NCBI RefSeq assembly: GCF_040207875.1
Contig: NZ_CP157942.1
Coordinates: 1 to 64,000, forward strand
DNA length: 64,000 bases
Direction of reading: 5' to 3'
Origin: Wolbachia endosymbiont of Armadillidium arcangelii
GTDB taxonomy: Bacteria > Pseudomonadota > Alphaproteobacteria > Rickettsiales > Anaplasmataceae
The translations under genes were made by a program, and so were the position numbers. This document shows positions 1-7,440 of the stretch, piece after piece. How positions within the stretch are numbered: the stretch's first letter is position 1; each line of letters opens with the position of its first letter. The notes beneath the pieces are model-generated. The model did no database searches. It saw nothing but the letters and a program-made list of their open reading frames with translations, and was not told the origin of the DNA.

Positions 1-1017
1 TTGGAAAGCACCAAACCAATAATAGTAAGAATTATTGAGCAGAATAAGCCAAATGAGAGAATGCCTATCTGGTTAATGCGCCAGGCTGGTAGGTCTCTTC
101 CTGAGTATCGCAAAGCAGTAGAAAACATGAATAATTTCATTGAGATATGCTATAGCACAGATTTAGTGGTAGAGCTGACACTACAACCTATAACAAGGTT
201 TGACATGGACGCAGCGATAATTTTTTCCGACATTTTAATAATAGCTGACGTTTTGGGTTGTGATGTAAGTTTTATACGTGGTGTAGGCCCAAGAATAAAA
301 CCTATAGAAAGTGCTAAAGAGTTAAAAAGTCTGCAAGAAATTGAAGCTAAGATATTACCAATTCTAAATGCCATAAGGAAAGTAAGAAGCCAATTATCAG
401 CAGAAAAGTCCCTCATAGGCTTTGCTGGTGGGCCGTGGACAGTAGCTTCATACATCATAGAGGGTGGTAGTAGCAAAACTTTTTCCAAGGTGCTAAATTT
501 CTGTCCCTTGGACTTAGAGGAAATAATTAAGCAAATAACAGAAGCGACAATTATTTATCTAATCAAACAGATAGAGTTTGGAGCAGATGTTATTCAGTTA
601 TTTGATAGTAATGCTGGCGCACTTCCGTGGGAGCTTTTTGAAAGGTATGTCATCAAGCCAACAAAGGAAATTGTTTCGGCAATAAAGAATAAGTTTCCTG
701 ATTTTCCTATAATAGGTTTTCCACGCTCTGCTGGAAATCTTTATAAGGATTACTATGAGAAAACAGGTGTATCTGCAGTAAGTATAGATTATAATGTTCA
801 AATAGAATGGGCGAAAGCAAATCTAAAAATTCCTCTGCAAGGAAACCTTAATCCTAGTCTTTTGGCCTACGATAAAGCAGAAGCAATTAAGGAAGCAGAG
901 CGTATACTGGATTGTTTTAGAGATTTACCTTTTATATTTAATCTTGGGCATGGAGTACTTCCTGATACTCCAGTTGAAAATATTGCTACATTAGTGGATC
1001 TGGTAAGAAACTACTAA
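1..1017 (+). CDS. hemE: Uroporphyrinogen decarboxylase
   Basis: A 338-residue protein that decarboxylates the four acetate side chains of uroporphyrinogen III to give coproporphyrinogen III in cytosolic haem biosynthesis. The N-terminal family signature PIWLMRQAGR lies at about residues 21-30, and the GFAGGPWTVASY block at about 140-151. The C-terminal NLGHGVLPDTP block is also present. The length matches the family and the protein reads to a natural TAA stop. The frame begins with TTG at base 1, so TTG is either the real start or the window cuts a few codons downstream of it. No partner gene is adjacent. ctaA and ccmF elsewhere in the window also belong to haem use. Confidence 0.95.
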   Translation: MESTKPIIVRIIEQNKPNERMPIWLMRQAGRSLPEYRKAVENMNNFIEICYSTDLVVELTLQPITRFDMDAAIIFSDILIIADVLGCDVSFIRGVGPRIKPIESAKELKSLQEIEAKILPILNAIRKVRSQLSAEKSLIGFAGGPWTVASYIIEGGSSKTFSKVLNFCPLDLEEIIKQITEATIIYLIKQIEFGADVIQLFDSNAGALPWELFERYVIKPTKEIVSAIKNKFPDFPIIGFPRSAGNLYKDYYEKTGVSAVSIDYNVQIEWAKANLKIPLQGNLNPSLLAYDKAEAIKEAERILDCFRDLPFIFNLGHGVLPDTPVENIATLVDLVRNY

Positions 1018-1199
1018 AACCCCTACATGAAAAGCCTTTATTTTGGTGAAACGAAAAAATTACTTTACAAATCTCGCCAATTCCCTTATCATAATATTGA
1101 AACTATATTATTTAACTTCCTAATCTGTGCAGATTAAAACGACAAGAAGACTTGTATTTGGCGTATTATTTTTGCACTATGTGCATGCTATGTCTTTAT

Positions 1200-1490
1200 A
1201 AAATTTCCGGATTTTTCCCTATACAGGCTGAAATGGGCTGTTTAAGACATTACCCAACGTCAAATTTTAAAATAAAGAGTAGAATAACTAGCTACTGCGG
1301 GGGTTCCTTGTCTTTTTCTTCTATTGGTAAATTTCTTAAACATTTGTAACTTAGATTAATTGCGTTTAAAAGCAGCTAAATTGCAGTGTTTAAGACTAAA
1401 AAGCGCCGATACTGAAAATTAAACAATGACCGGGGGTTCTTTTGCCTTTTTTACAATTAGTAAATTTATTAATATTTATAGTTAAAGTAA
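1200..1490. repeat. Dispersed intergenic repeat, two partial units
   Basis: The stretch from about 1233 to 1335 shares a long segment (starting gtttaagacat, then cccaacgtcaaattttaaaa) with 27869-27985. A second, weaker unit at about 1386-1490 repeats the 'gggttcttttgcc...agtaaattt.ttaat' end of it. No credible reading frame covers it. At 27.9 kb the same sequence abuts an IS5-type transposase remnant, so it may be part of that element's non-coding end or a separate short repeat. Confidence 0.6.
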
Positions 1491-1499
1491 TTTAAGAGA

Positions 1500-1680
1500 G
1501 CCAGCGCGTGAGGCACAGCTGTACGAACATTATCTGTAGGATGCCAGTGTCAAGCACTGGAATGACATCATTATAAAGTAAATCAGTGTCTGGGCGCTGG
1601 GATGACACCAAAGAGTGCTACTTGCGTGACATCCTATCATGTCATGCCAGTACTTAGACACTGCCATCCAGTTAAGTTTA
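1500..1680. repeat. Palindromic repeat cluster (Wolbachia palindromic element type)
   Basis: A cluster of imperfect hairpin units built on 'ccagtgtc.agcactggaatgacatc' and 'cagtgtctgggcgctgggatgacacc', with a third unit near 1645-1675. The same units occur inside ileS (about 4904-5004) and, degraded, inside gltX (about 23005-23076). This is the usual intergenic form of short palindromic repeats described in Wolbachia and Rickettsia genomes. Confidence 0.75.
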
Positions 1681-1754
1681 CGAGTATAAAAGTAGAAATG
1701 AAAAAGTCTACTTTTTACTTTGGTTTGTAATTATAATTCTGATCGTTAAATTTT

Positions 1755-2051
1755 TTAAGCTGTGAAAAATTGGCTGCTATATAAGGGCAATGGATTTGTG
1801 CTATCATGGTTTGTGTAATCTTCTGAATTCTCACTAAGTGTTGATTTTTGTGAATGAGATGGGAAAGAATCAAGCCAATTCTGCGGATGAGTCACCTGAC
1901 ATCCCAAATAGCAAAAATTCCGTCTGATAGAATCAGAGTGTCTGTTTCTACATTCTTGATAGCAATCTTCCAGTGTACGTAGTATTGATGCCTCATTTTC
2001 ACTCTGTAAAGATTGATATGTGGTTTTCCACATTTTCTTTATAAAAACCAT
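1755..2051 (-). CDS. Small hypothetical protein
   Basis: A 98-residue frame with no recognised domain. It is hydrophilic, rich in Ser, Asn, Glu and Gln, with scattered Cys, and has no signal peptide or membrane segment. It begins at ATG next to a short palindrome (atgtggaaaaccacat, about 2020-2035) that lies within its own 5' end. The composition is not obviously that of a shadow, since nothing lies on the opposite strand. However, no family is recognised and short open frames are common in this AT-rich DNA. It could be a degraded or chance frame. Confidence 0.35.
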   Translation of the reverse strand: MVFIKKMWKTTYQSLQSENEASILRTLEDCYQECRNRHSDSIRRNFCYLGCQVTHPQNWLDSFPSHSQKSTLSENSEDYTNHDSTNPLPLYSSQFFTA

Positions 2052-2380
2052 AGGCGCCAGTTGGTTTTTAGCCTAAGAATAAAGGTCAAATATCTGGAAT
2101 TCTGGACATAAAATCCCCCTGTATAAAAAAGATAAAAAAAACGCAGCGCATATACGACAGAAATTAAGTATGTGTGTGTGCACCCACTCACATACACTGA
2201 ATTTTTATTGAGAAATTGACTGAAAAGTCTGCAGACGGAGATAGATTTTTGAGCTCTTAAAATACCTCTACTACTATAGTAAGGAAAGCGAGCAGGTTTG
2301 TCAAGCAATCTTTATTGGCTGTTGTACTAGAATCCAGTTTTTCGTATAATTTGCTAGGATTTGTATGAAGAATTTTAAAT
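2052..2380. other. Intergenic region upstream of miaB
   Basis: About 330 bases without a supportable gene. An 89-residue minus-strand frame covers part of it, but it is Phe/Tyr-rich and low in coding character. A purine-poor stretch with repeated 'gtgtgtgtgcac' lies near 2170-2185. The segment leads into the ATG of miaB at 2381 without a clear Shine-Dalgarno sequence. Confidence 0.5.
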
Positions 2381-3697
2381 ATGAAAGGCCTATATATTAA
2401 AACTTACGGCTGTCAGATGAACGTTTATGACTCCGTTTTAATGGAGAATATAGTTAAGCCTCTAGGGTTCAACGTTGTTAGTGATGCAGAACAAGCTGAT
2501 TTGGTGATATTGAATACTTGTCATATTAGAGAGAAGGCAGCAGAAAAGCTTTACTCAGAGCTTGGAAGAATTCATTCATCAAGAAAAGAAGTGACTATAG
2601 TGGTGGCTGGGTGTGTAGCGCAAGCAGAGGGAGAAGAAGTGTTTAGAAGGGCTCCCTTTGTTGATATTGTTGTTGGTCCGCAGAGTATCGCTACTTTACC
2701 GGAGTTGATAGTAAAAGCAAGTAGAAGTAAAGGTCATGTAATAAACACTGATTTTCCTGAAGTTGCAAAGTTTGATAAATTGCCAGATGAGTGCTATGGC
2801 AATAGCCAGGGGTCTTCTGCGTTTCTTGCCATACAAGAAGGTTGTGATGAATTTTGTACGTTTTGTGTGGTACCATATACTCGCGGGGCTGAGTATTCAC
2901 GACCAATAAATGAAATATTTCGTGAAGCATTAAAATTAGTTGCAAACGGAGCAAAAGAAATCAATTTGCTTGGTCAGAACGTCAATGCTTACCATGGAGA
3001 ATGCGAAGGGGAAGTATGGGATTTAGGCAAGTTAGTTAGTCATATTGCTAAAATTGAAAAGCTAGAGAGGATTCGTTATACAACTTCTCATCCAAGGGAT
3101 ATGCACGAATCTCTCTACTTGGCACATGCGGAAGAGCCAAAACTCATGCCGTTTGTTCACCTGCCTGTGCAGTCAGGTTCGAATAAAATATTGCACGCAA
3201 TGAACAGAAAGCACACTGCAGAGGAGTATTTGGAAATAATAGACAGATTTCGCAGATTGAAACCTGAAATCGAGTTTTCTTCTGATTTTATTGTTGGGTT
3301 TCCTGGAGAAACCGAAAAAGATTTTGAGGAAACTATGAAATTAGTGGAAAAAGTAAAATACGCTCAAGCTTATAGTTTTAAATATAGTCCAAGATCAGGA
3401 ACACCGGGAGCGGAAAGAAAAGATCAAGTACCAGAAGAGGTTAAAACAGAGCGTCTTCTTCGTTTACAGAAATTAATTAGTGAACAACAACTTGAGTTTA
3501 ATCAGAGTATGGTAGGAAAAACTATTCCTGTTCTATTCAGCGATAAAAAAGGCAAACATCAAGCTCAAATTATTGGCAAAAGCCCATATATGCAATCAGT
3601 GTGCATTGATGATCCTGATGGTAAATATAAAGATAAAATAATAAATGTAAGGGTATTGGAAGCTCGGCAGAATAGTTTATTGGGATGTGCTGCCTAA
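2381..3697 (+). CDS. miaB: tRNA-2-methylthio-N6-dimethylallyladenosine synthase
   Basis: A 438-residue radical-SAM methylthiotransferase that adds the 2-methylthio group to i6A37 of tRNAs reading UNN codons. The N-terminal UPF0004 domain has its three cluster cysteines in YGCQMN (Cys10), LNTCHIRE (about Cys47) and VAGCVAQ (about Cys80). The radical-SAM CxxxCxxC is in GCDEFCTFCVVPYTRG (about residues 153-168). A C-terminal TRAM-like domain covers about 370-430. Length and motif order are standard for MiaB. Confidence 0.96.
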   Translation: MKGLYIKTYGCQMNVYDSVLMENIVKPLGFNVVSDAEQADLVILNTCHIREKAAEKLYSELGRIHSSRKEVTIVVAGCVAQAEGEEVFRRAPFVDIVVGPQSIATLPELIVKASRSKGHVINTDFPEVAKFDKLPDECYGNSQGSSAFLAIQEGCDEFCTFCVVPYTRGAEYSRPINEIFREALKLVANGAKEINLLGQNVNAYHGECEGEVWDLGKLVSHIAKIEKLERIRYTTSHPRDMHESLYLAHAEEPKLMPFVHLPVQSGSNKILHAMNRKHTAEEYLEIIDRFRRLKPEIEFSSDFIVGFPGETEKDFEETMKLVEKVKYAQAYSFKYSPRSGTPGAERKDQVPEEVKTERLLRLQKLISEQQLEFNQSMVGKTIPVLFSDKKGKHQAQIIGKSPYMQSVCIDDPDGKYKDKIINVRVLEARQNSLLGCAA

Positions 3698-3708
3698 TTA
3701 GAAAAAAG

Positions 3709-3751
3709 TGCTCCTGCGTTCTTGTACAGAAGCATTTTGTGTAGTTTTTTT
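3709..3751 (+). terminator. Possible rho-independent terminator of miaB
   Basis: An 8-bp stem with one mismatch (tgctcctg at 3709-3716 pairing with cagaagca at 3727-3734) is followed by a T-rich run (3735-3751) 12 bases after the miaB stop. The stem is weak, so this is tentative. Confidence 0.35.
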
Positions 3752-3763
3752 CAAATTTATAAG

Positions 3764-4003
3764 CTATCTAGATTTAATACTTAAAGGACTATAACTCTGT
3801 GTTGCGCAATCATGTGAGATTTGATATAATAGACTTGCGGGATTTTTTTTCTTTTCCCACTGATAGCGTATTTTCTCAATCTCTCCAGAATTATTGTATT
3901 CATAAAAACGCGATTCCCAAATAACGCTGCTTTTACTACTGCTTTTGTTAGCATCATGAAATTTCTGGTAAGGCCAACTGTTATTGTCTTTATTCATCTT
4001 CAA
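3764..4003 (-). CDS. Small hypothetical protein
   Basis: A 79-residue hydrophilic frame, rich in Ser, Asn, Lys and Tyr, with several Trp and no membrane segment or known domain. It lies between miaB and ileS on the opposite strand, with an ATG start and a stretch resembling a ribosome site (tcaacct on the plus strand, aggttga on the minus) about 6 bases upstream. The function is unknown. The readable composition and ribosome site make it slightly better supported than a random frame. Confidence 0.42.
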   Translation of the reverse strand: MKMNKDNNSWPYQKFHDANKSSSKSSVIWESRFYEYNNSGEIEKIRYQWEKKKNPASLLYQISHDCATQSYSPLSIKSR

Positions 4004-4135
4004 CCTAAATAAATAAGTCTAGTGAATTAATATGTTGTATAATAATGTCAATACCTACCGATATTTATAGAAACAGAGTTTTTGAATTTGTAATTTTCTG
4101 GAAAGCCCTATATTCTTTGACTTTATCCGGTCAAA

Positions 4136-7100
4136 ATGAACATAAAGCATTATCCTGATACAGTAAGTAGTCCTGATTTTTCGTCGTTAGAAAAAGAAAT
4201 CATAAAATTTTGGCAGGAAAGCAAAATTTTTGAACAATCAGTTGAGAAGCGTTCTAAGGATAATTGTTTTGTCTTTTATGATGGCCCTCCATTTGCAAAT
4301 GGACTTCCGCATTATGGGCATTTACTCACTGGTTTCATCAAAGACGCATTTGCAAGATATCAAACTATGCTTCAAAAAAGGGTTGAACGTAGATTTGGTT
4401 GGGATTGTCACGGATTACCGGCTGAGATGGGTGCAGAGAAAGAACTTGGAATATCGGGCAGGACTGAGATAGAGAAATTTGGCATTGAAAAATTCAATAA
4501 CCATTGTCGTACTTCTGTAATGAAATTTTCATTAGAATGGGAGAAGTATGTGAATAGGCAAGCAAGGTGGGTAGATTTTCACAACGACTATAAGACCATG
4601 GATAAATCATTTATGGAGTCGGTTATGTGGGCGTTTAAGCAGCTTTACGATAAAGGTTTGGTATATGAATCAGTACGTGTTGTTCCATATAGCTGGGCGT
4701 GTGAAACCCCTCTCTCCAATTTTGAAACAAGGCTTGATAATGCATACAGAGAAAAAACTAGCAAAGCTGTAACTGTTGCATTTGAGCTTTTAGAAAACCC
4801 AAAGCAATTTAAACAAAAATGTAAGTTGCTTGCTTGGACTACAACTCCTTGGACTCTTCCTAGCAATCTGGCATTGGCGATAGGAAAGGACATCAAGTAT
4901 TGTGCAGTGTCAGTCCACTCTTTTGTGTCAGTCCAGCGCGTGACGCTGGAATCTATTTCTGGATCCCAGTGTCTGGGCACTGGGATGACAGGAAGTAGTG
5001 AAGGAAGTTCAATGAATGGTGAAATATACATTTTTGCTGAAAGCTACTTAGAGAAATTTATCAGCCACTCTGAACAAAACAATATTCCATATGAAAACTG
5101 CAATATAAAACTTCAAGCGAATGATCTTGCAGGTCTTTCTTATAAACCGCTGTTTGATTACTTTAAGGATACAAAAAATGCGTTCCGCGTTTTCATCGCT
5201 GATTACGTTACAGGAGAAGATGGTACCGGCATTGTGCATACTGCTCCTGGATTTGGTGAGGAAGATTTTTACCTTTGTCAAAGCCATGATATTCCAGTTA
5301 TTTGTCCAATTGATAACAGTGGAAAATTTACTGCTGAAGTTTCAGATTTGGCAGGGGTTCATGTTTTTGATACCAATGATACAGTAATAAAAAAATTAAA
5401 AGAGCAAGGGAATTGGTTTAAAACTGAGCAATATATTCACAATTATCCACACTGCTGGAGAACTGACACTCCTTTGATCTATCGCACTATGCCTTCTTGG
5501 TATGTTGCTGTTACAAAATTCAAAAGCAGAATGGTAGAGCTAAATAAGAGAGTTAATTGGATACCAAACCACATTAGAGATGGTCAATTTGGAAAATGGC
5601 TTGAAGGGGCACACGACTGGTCAATTTCACGCAATCGATTCTGGGGTACGCCAATCCCTGTATGGAAATCAGATGATGCGAGATATCCAAGAGTAGATGT
5701 ATATGGTTCAATAGAAGAACTGGAGAGAGATTTTAATGTTAAAATAGACGACTTGCACAGACCATTTATCGATACTTTAACAAGACCAAATCCTGATGAC
5801 CCAATAGGAAAATCAGTTATGCGCCGTGTACCTGACGTGTTTGACTGCTGGTTTGAATCTGGCTCGATGCCATTTGCGCAAATCCACTATCCGTTTGAAA
5901 ATAAAGAGTGGTTTGAATCTGCGGATTTTATCACTGAATACATAGCGCAAACCAGGGGGTGGTTTTATACGCTCTTTGTATTGTCCACTGCTTTGTTTGA
6001 TAGGGAACCATTTAAGAACTGCATATGCCACGGTGTTGTTTTGGATGTAAAAGGGCAAAAATTGTCCAAACGTTTGAATAACTATGCAGATCCAATGGAG
6101 GTTTTTGATAGATACGGTTCTGATGCACTGCGTTTTCTTATGCTTTCTGGATCTATTGTTTGTGGTGGTAATTTGCTACTCGATAAAGAAGGAAACTCAA
6201 TACGAGATGTTCTGAAAAACGTAATAAAACCTATTTGGAACAGTTATCACTTTTTTACTATGTATGCAAATGCAGATGGAATTAAAGCTGAAGTTTGTAA
6301 GGATTATCAAAGTACTATTGATCGCTACATGATTTTCAAATGTTTTGAAGCTGTAGCAAGTATCCAAGCTTCTATGAATAACTATAACTCTCAAGAGGCT
6401 TGCAAAATTCTGATAGATTTTTTTGAAGTGCTAAATAATTGGTATATTCGTCGCAGCCGCGAGCGTTTTTGGAAAAGTGATTTGGATCAGGATAAAACTG
6501 ATGCTTATAATGTTCTATATACGGTTTTTTATTACATACTAAGAGCTGCAGCTCCTTTGTTGCCACTTATAACAGAGAATATATGGCAAGGGCTTAAGTA
6601 TGAAGAAACATCTGTTCATTTAGCTGATTTTCCACAATTAGAGAAGTTTGATAGTCAGCTCATTGCCAAGATGGATTTGGTAAGAGAAATATGCAATGCT
6701 GCACTCTCTATTAGAAACACGTTTAACATACGTATCAGACAGCCACTTGGTAGTATGATTATTTATCATCAGTTTTCCTGTGATTCTCTTAAAGATGAAT
6801 ATCAAGAGATGATAAGAGATGAGGTAAATGTAAAAAAATTAGAATTAGTAAACAGACTTGAAGATATTGCATCATTAGAGCTAAAACTAAATTTCCCACT
6901 ACTTGGCAAGAAGATTCCAGACAAAATCAAGAAACTAGTTCAATACGTTAAGGAAGGGAAGTGGAAGCAAGTTGAAAACGAACAGATATTTCTGGGAGAT
7001 GAAACAGAGAACTATATTATAGAAAAAGGTGAATATGAACTATTGTTAAAAGCAAACAGTGAATATTCTTCTGTATTTGATAACAATAAAGGAATTGTTA

Positions 7101-7399
7101 TTCTGAGCACTGAGCTCAATGATGAACTAATTCTAGAAGGGCTCGCGAGAAATATTGTGAGGCTTATTCAAGAAACTAGAAAACAAGCTGATTTCCACAT
7201 ATCAGATAGAATCAGAGTAATAATCAAAGCAGAAGATGAGAAAGTTAAAGAGGCAATAAATAGGTGGGGTGAGTATATAAAAGAGCAGACTCTTTCTTTA
7301 TCTTTAGAGGTTAATATAGAAATCGGAACTGATTTCTATTCTAAAGGATACCAAGATTTGACAGTTGGTATTAAGTTAATAAAGTTGCAAAGTTATTGA
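4136..7399 (+). CDS. ileS: Isoleucyl-tRNA synthetase, with palindromic-element insert
   Basis: A 1087-residue class I synthetase that charges tRNA-Ile in the cytosol. The HIGH-type motif is LPHYGHLL (about residues 58-65). The CP1 editing domain begins with WTTTPWTLPSN (about 234-244). The KMSKS-type loop reads KLSKR (about 642-646). A C-terminal anticodon-binding region follows. The form with PPFANGLPHYGHL resembles the long, eukaryote-like IleS type. About 30 residues (about 257-287) are encoded by an inserted palindromic repeat that kept the frame. The ATG at 4136 is chosen because the family N-terminus (PDFSSLEKEIIKFW) follows. A relic of its 3' end is duplicated at about 10252-10350. Confidence 0.96.
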   Translation: MNIKHYPDTVSSPDFSSLEKEIIKFWQESKIFEQSVEKRSKDNCFVFYDGPPFANGLPHYGHLLTGFIKDAFARYQTMLQKRVERRFGWDCHGLPAEMGAEKELGISGRTEIEKFGIEKFNNHCRTSVMKFSLEWEKYVNRQARWVDFHNDYKTMDKSFMESVMWAFKQLYDKGLVYESVRVVPYSWACETPLSNFETRLDNAYREKTSKAVTVAFELLENPKQFKQKCKLLAWTTTPWTLPSNLALAIGKDIKYCAVSVHSFVSVQRVTLESISGSQCLGTGMTGSSEGSSMNGEIYIFAESYLEKFISHSEQNNIPYENCNIKLQANDLAGLSYKPLFDYFKDTKNAFRVFIADYVTGEDGTGIVHTAPGFGEEDFYLCQSHDIPVICPIDNSGKFTAEVSDLAGVHVFDTNDTVIKKLKEQGNWFKTEQYIHNYPHCWRTDTPLIYRTMPSWYVAVTKFKSRMVELNKRVNWIPNHIRDGQFGKWLEGAHDWSISRNRFWGTPIPVWKSDDARYPRVDVYGSIEELERDFNVKIDDLHRPFIDTLTRPNPDDPIGKSVMRRVPDVFDCWFESGSMPFAQIHYPFENKEWFESADFITEYIAQTRGWFYTLFVLSTALFDREPFKNCICHGVVLDVKGQKLSKRLNNYADPMEVFDRYGSDALRFLMLSGSIVCGGNLLLDKEGNSIRDVLKNVIKPIWNSYHFFTMYANADGIKAEVCKDYQSTIDRYMIFKCFEAVASIQASMNNYNSQEACKILIDFFEVLNNWYIRRSRERFWKSDLDQDKTDAYNVLYTVFYYILRAAAPLLPLITENIWQGLKYEETSVHLADFPQLEKFDSQLIAKMDLVREICNAALSIRNTFNIRIRQPLGSMIIYHQFSCDSLKDEYQEMIRDEVNVKKLELVNRLEDIASLELKLNFPLLGKKIPDKIKKLVQYVKEGKWKQVENEQIFLGDETENYIIEKGEYELLLKANSEYSSVFDNNKGIVILSTELNDELILEGLARNIVRLIQETRKQADFHISDRIRVIIKAEDEKVKEAINRWGEYIKEQTLSLSLEVNIEIGTDFYSKGYQDLTVGIKLIKLQSY
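4904..5004 (+). repeat. Palindromic element inserted in the ileS reading frame
   Basis: This segment reads 'gtgtcagtccagcgcgtgac' and then 'cccagtgtctgggcactggg', the second half of which is a near-perfect hairpin. It matches the intergenic palindromes at 1500-1680. It adds roughly 30 codons directly after the WTTTPWTLPSN editing-domain motif. The Ser, Gly and Thr-rich insert (SISGSQCLGTGMTGSSEGSS) looks unlike the flanking protein. The exact edges are inferred from composition and the repeat match. Confidence 0.8.
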
Positions 7400-7440
7400 T
7401 ATTTATGCTATACTTAGGTTACTTGAGGTGAGATTATGAT

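Noticed and set aside
1152..1349. 65-residue plus-strand frame
   Set aside because: It lies across the dispersed repeat, has no coding character, and its equivalent at 27.9 kb is not open.
1500..1680. CRISPR array
   Set aside because: The repeats are palindromic units with irregular spacing, no unique spacers of constant length, and no cas genes are present.
2039..2308. 89-residue minus-strand frame upstream of miaB
   Set aside because: Phe/Tyr-rich low-complexity composition and overlap with another small frame; no supporting ribosome site or family.
4117..4128. A 12-base match TTGACTTTATCC upstream of both ileS and atpB (14548-14559)
   Set aside because: In AT-rich DNA of this length many 12-base matches are expected, and at ileS it lies too close to the ATG to act as a -35 element.
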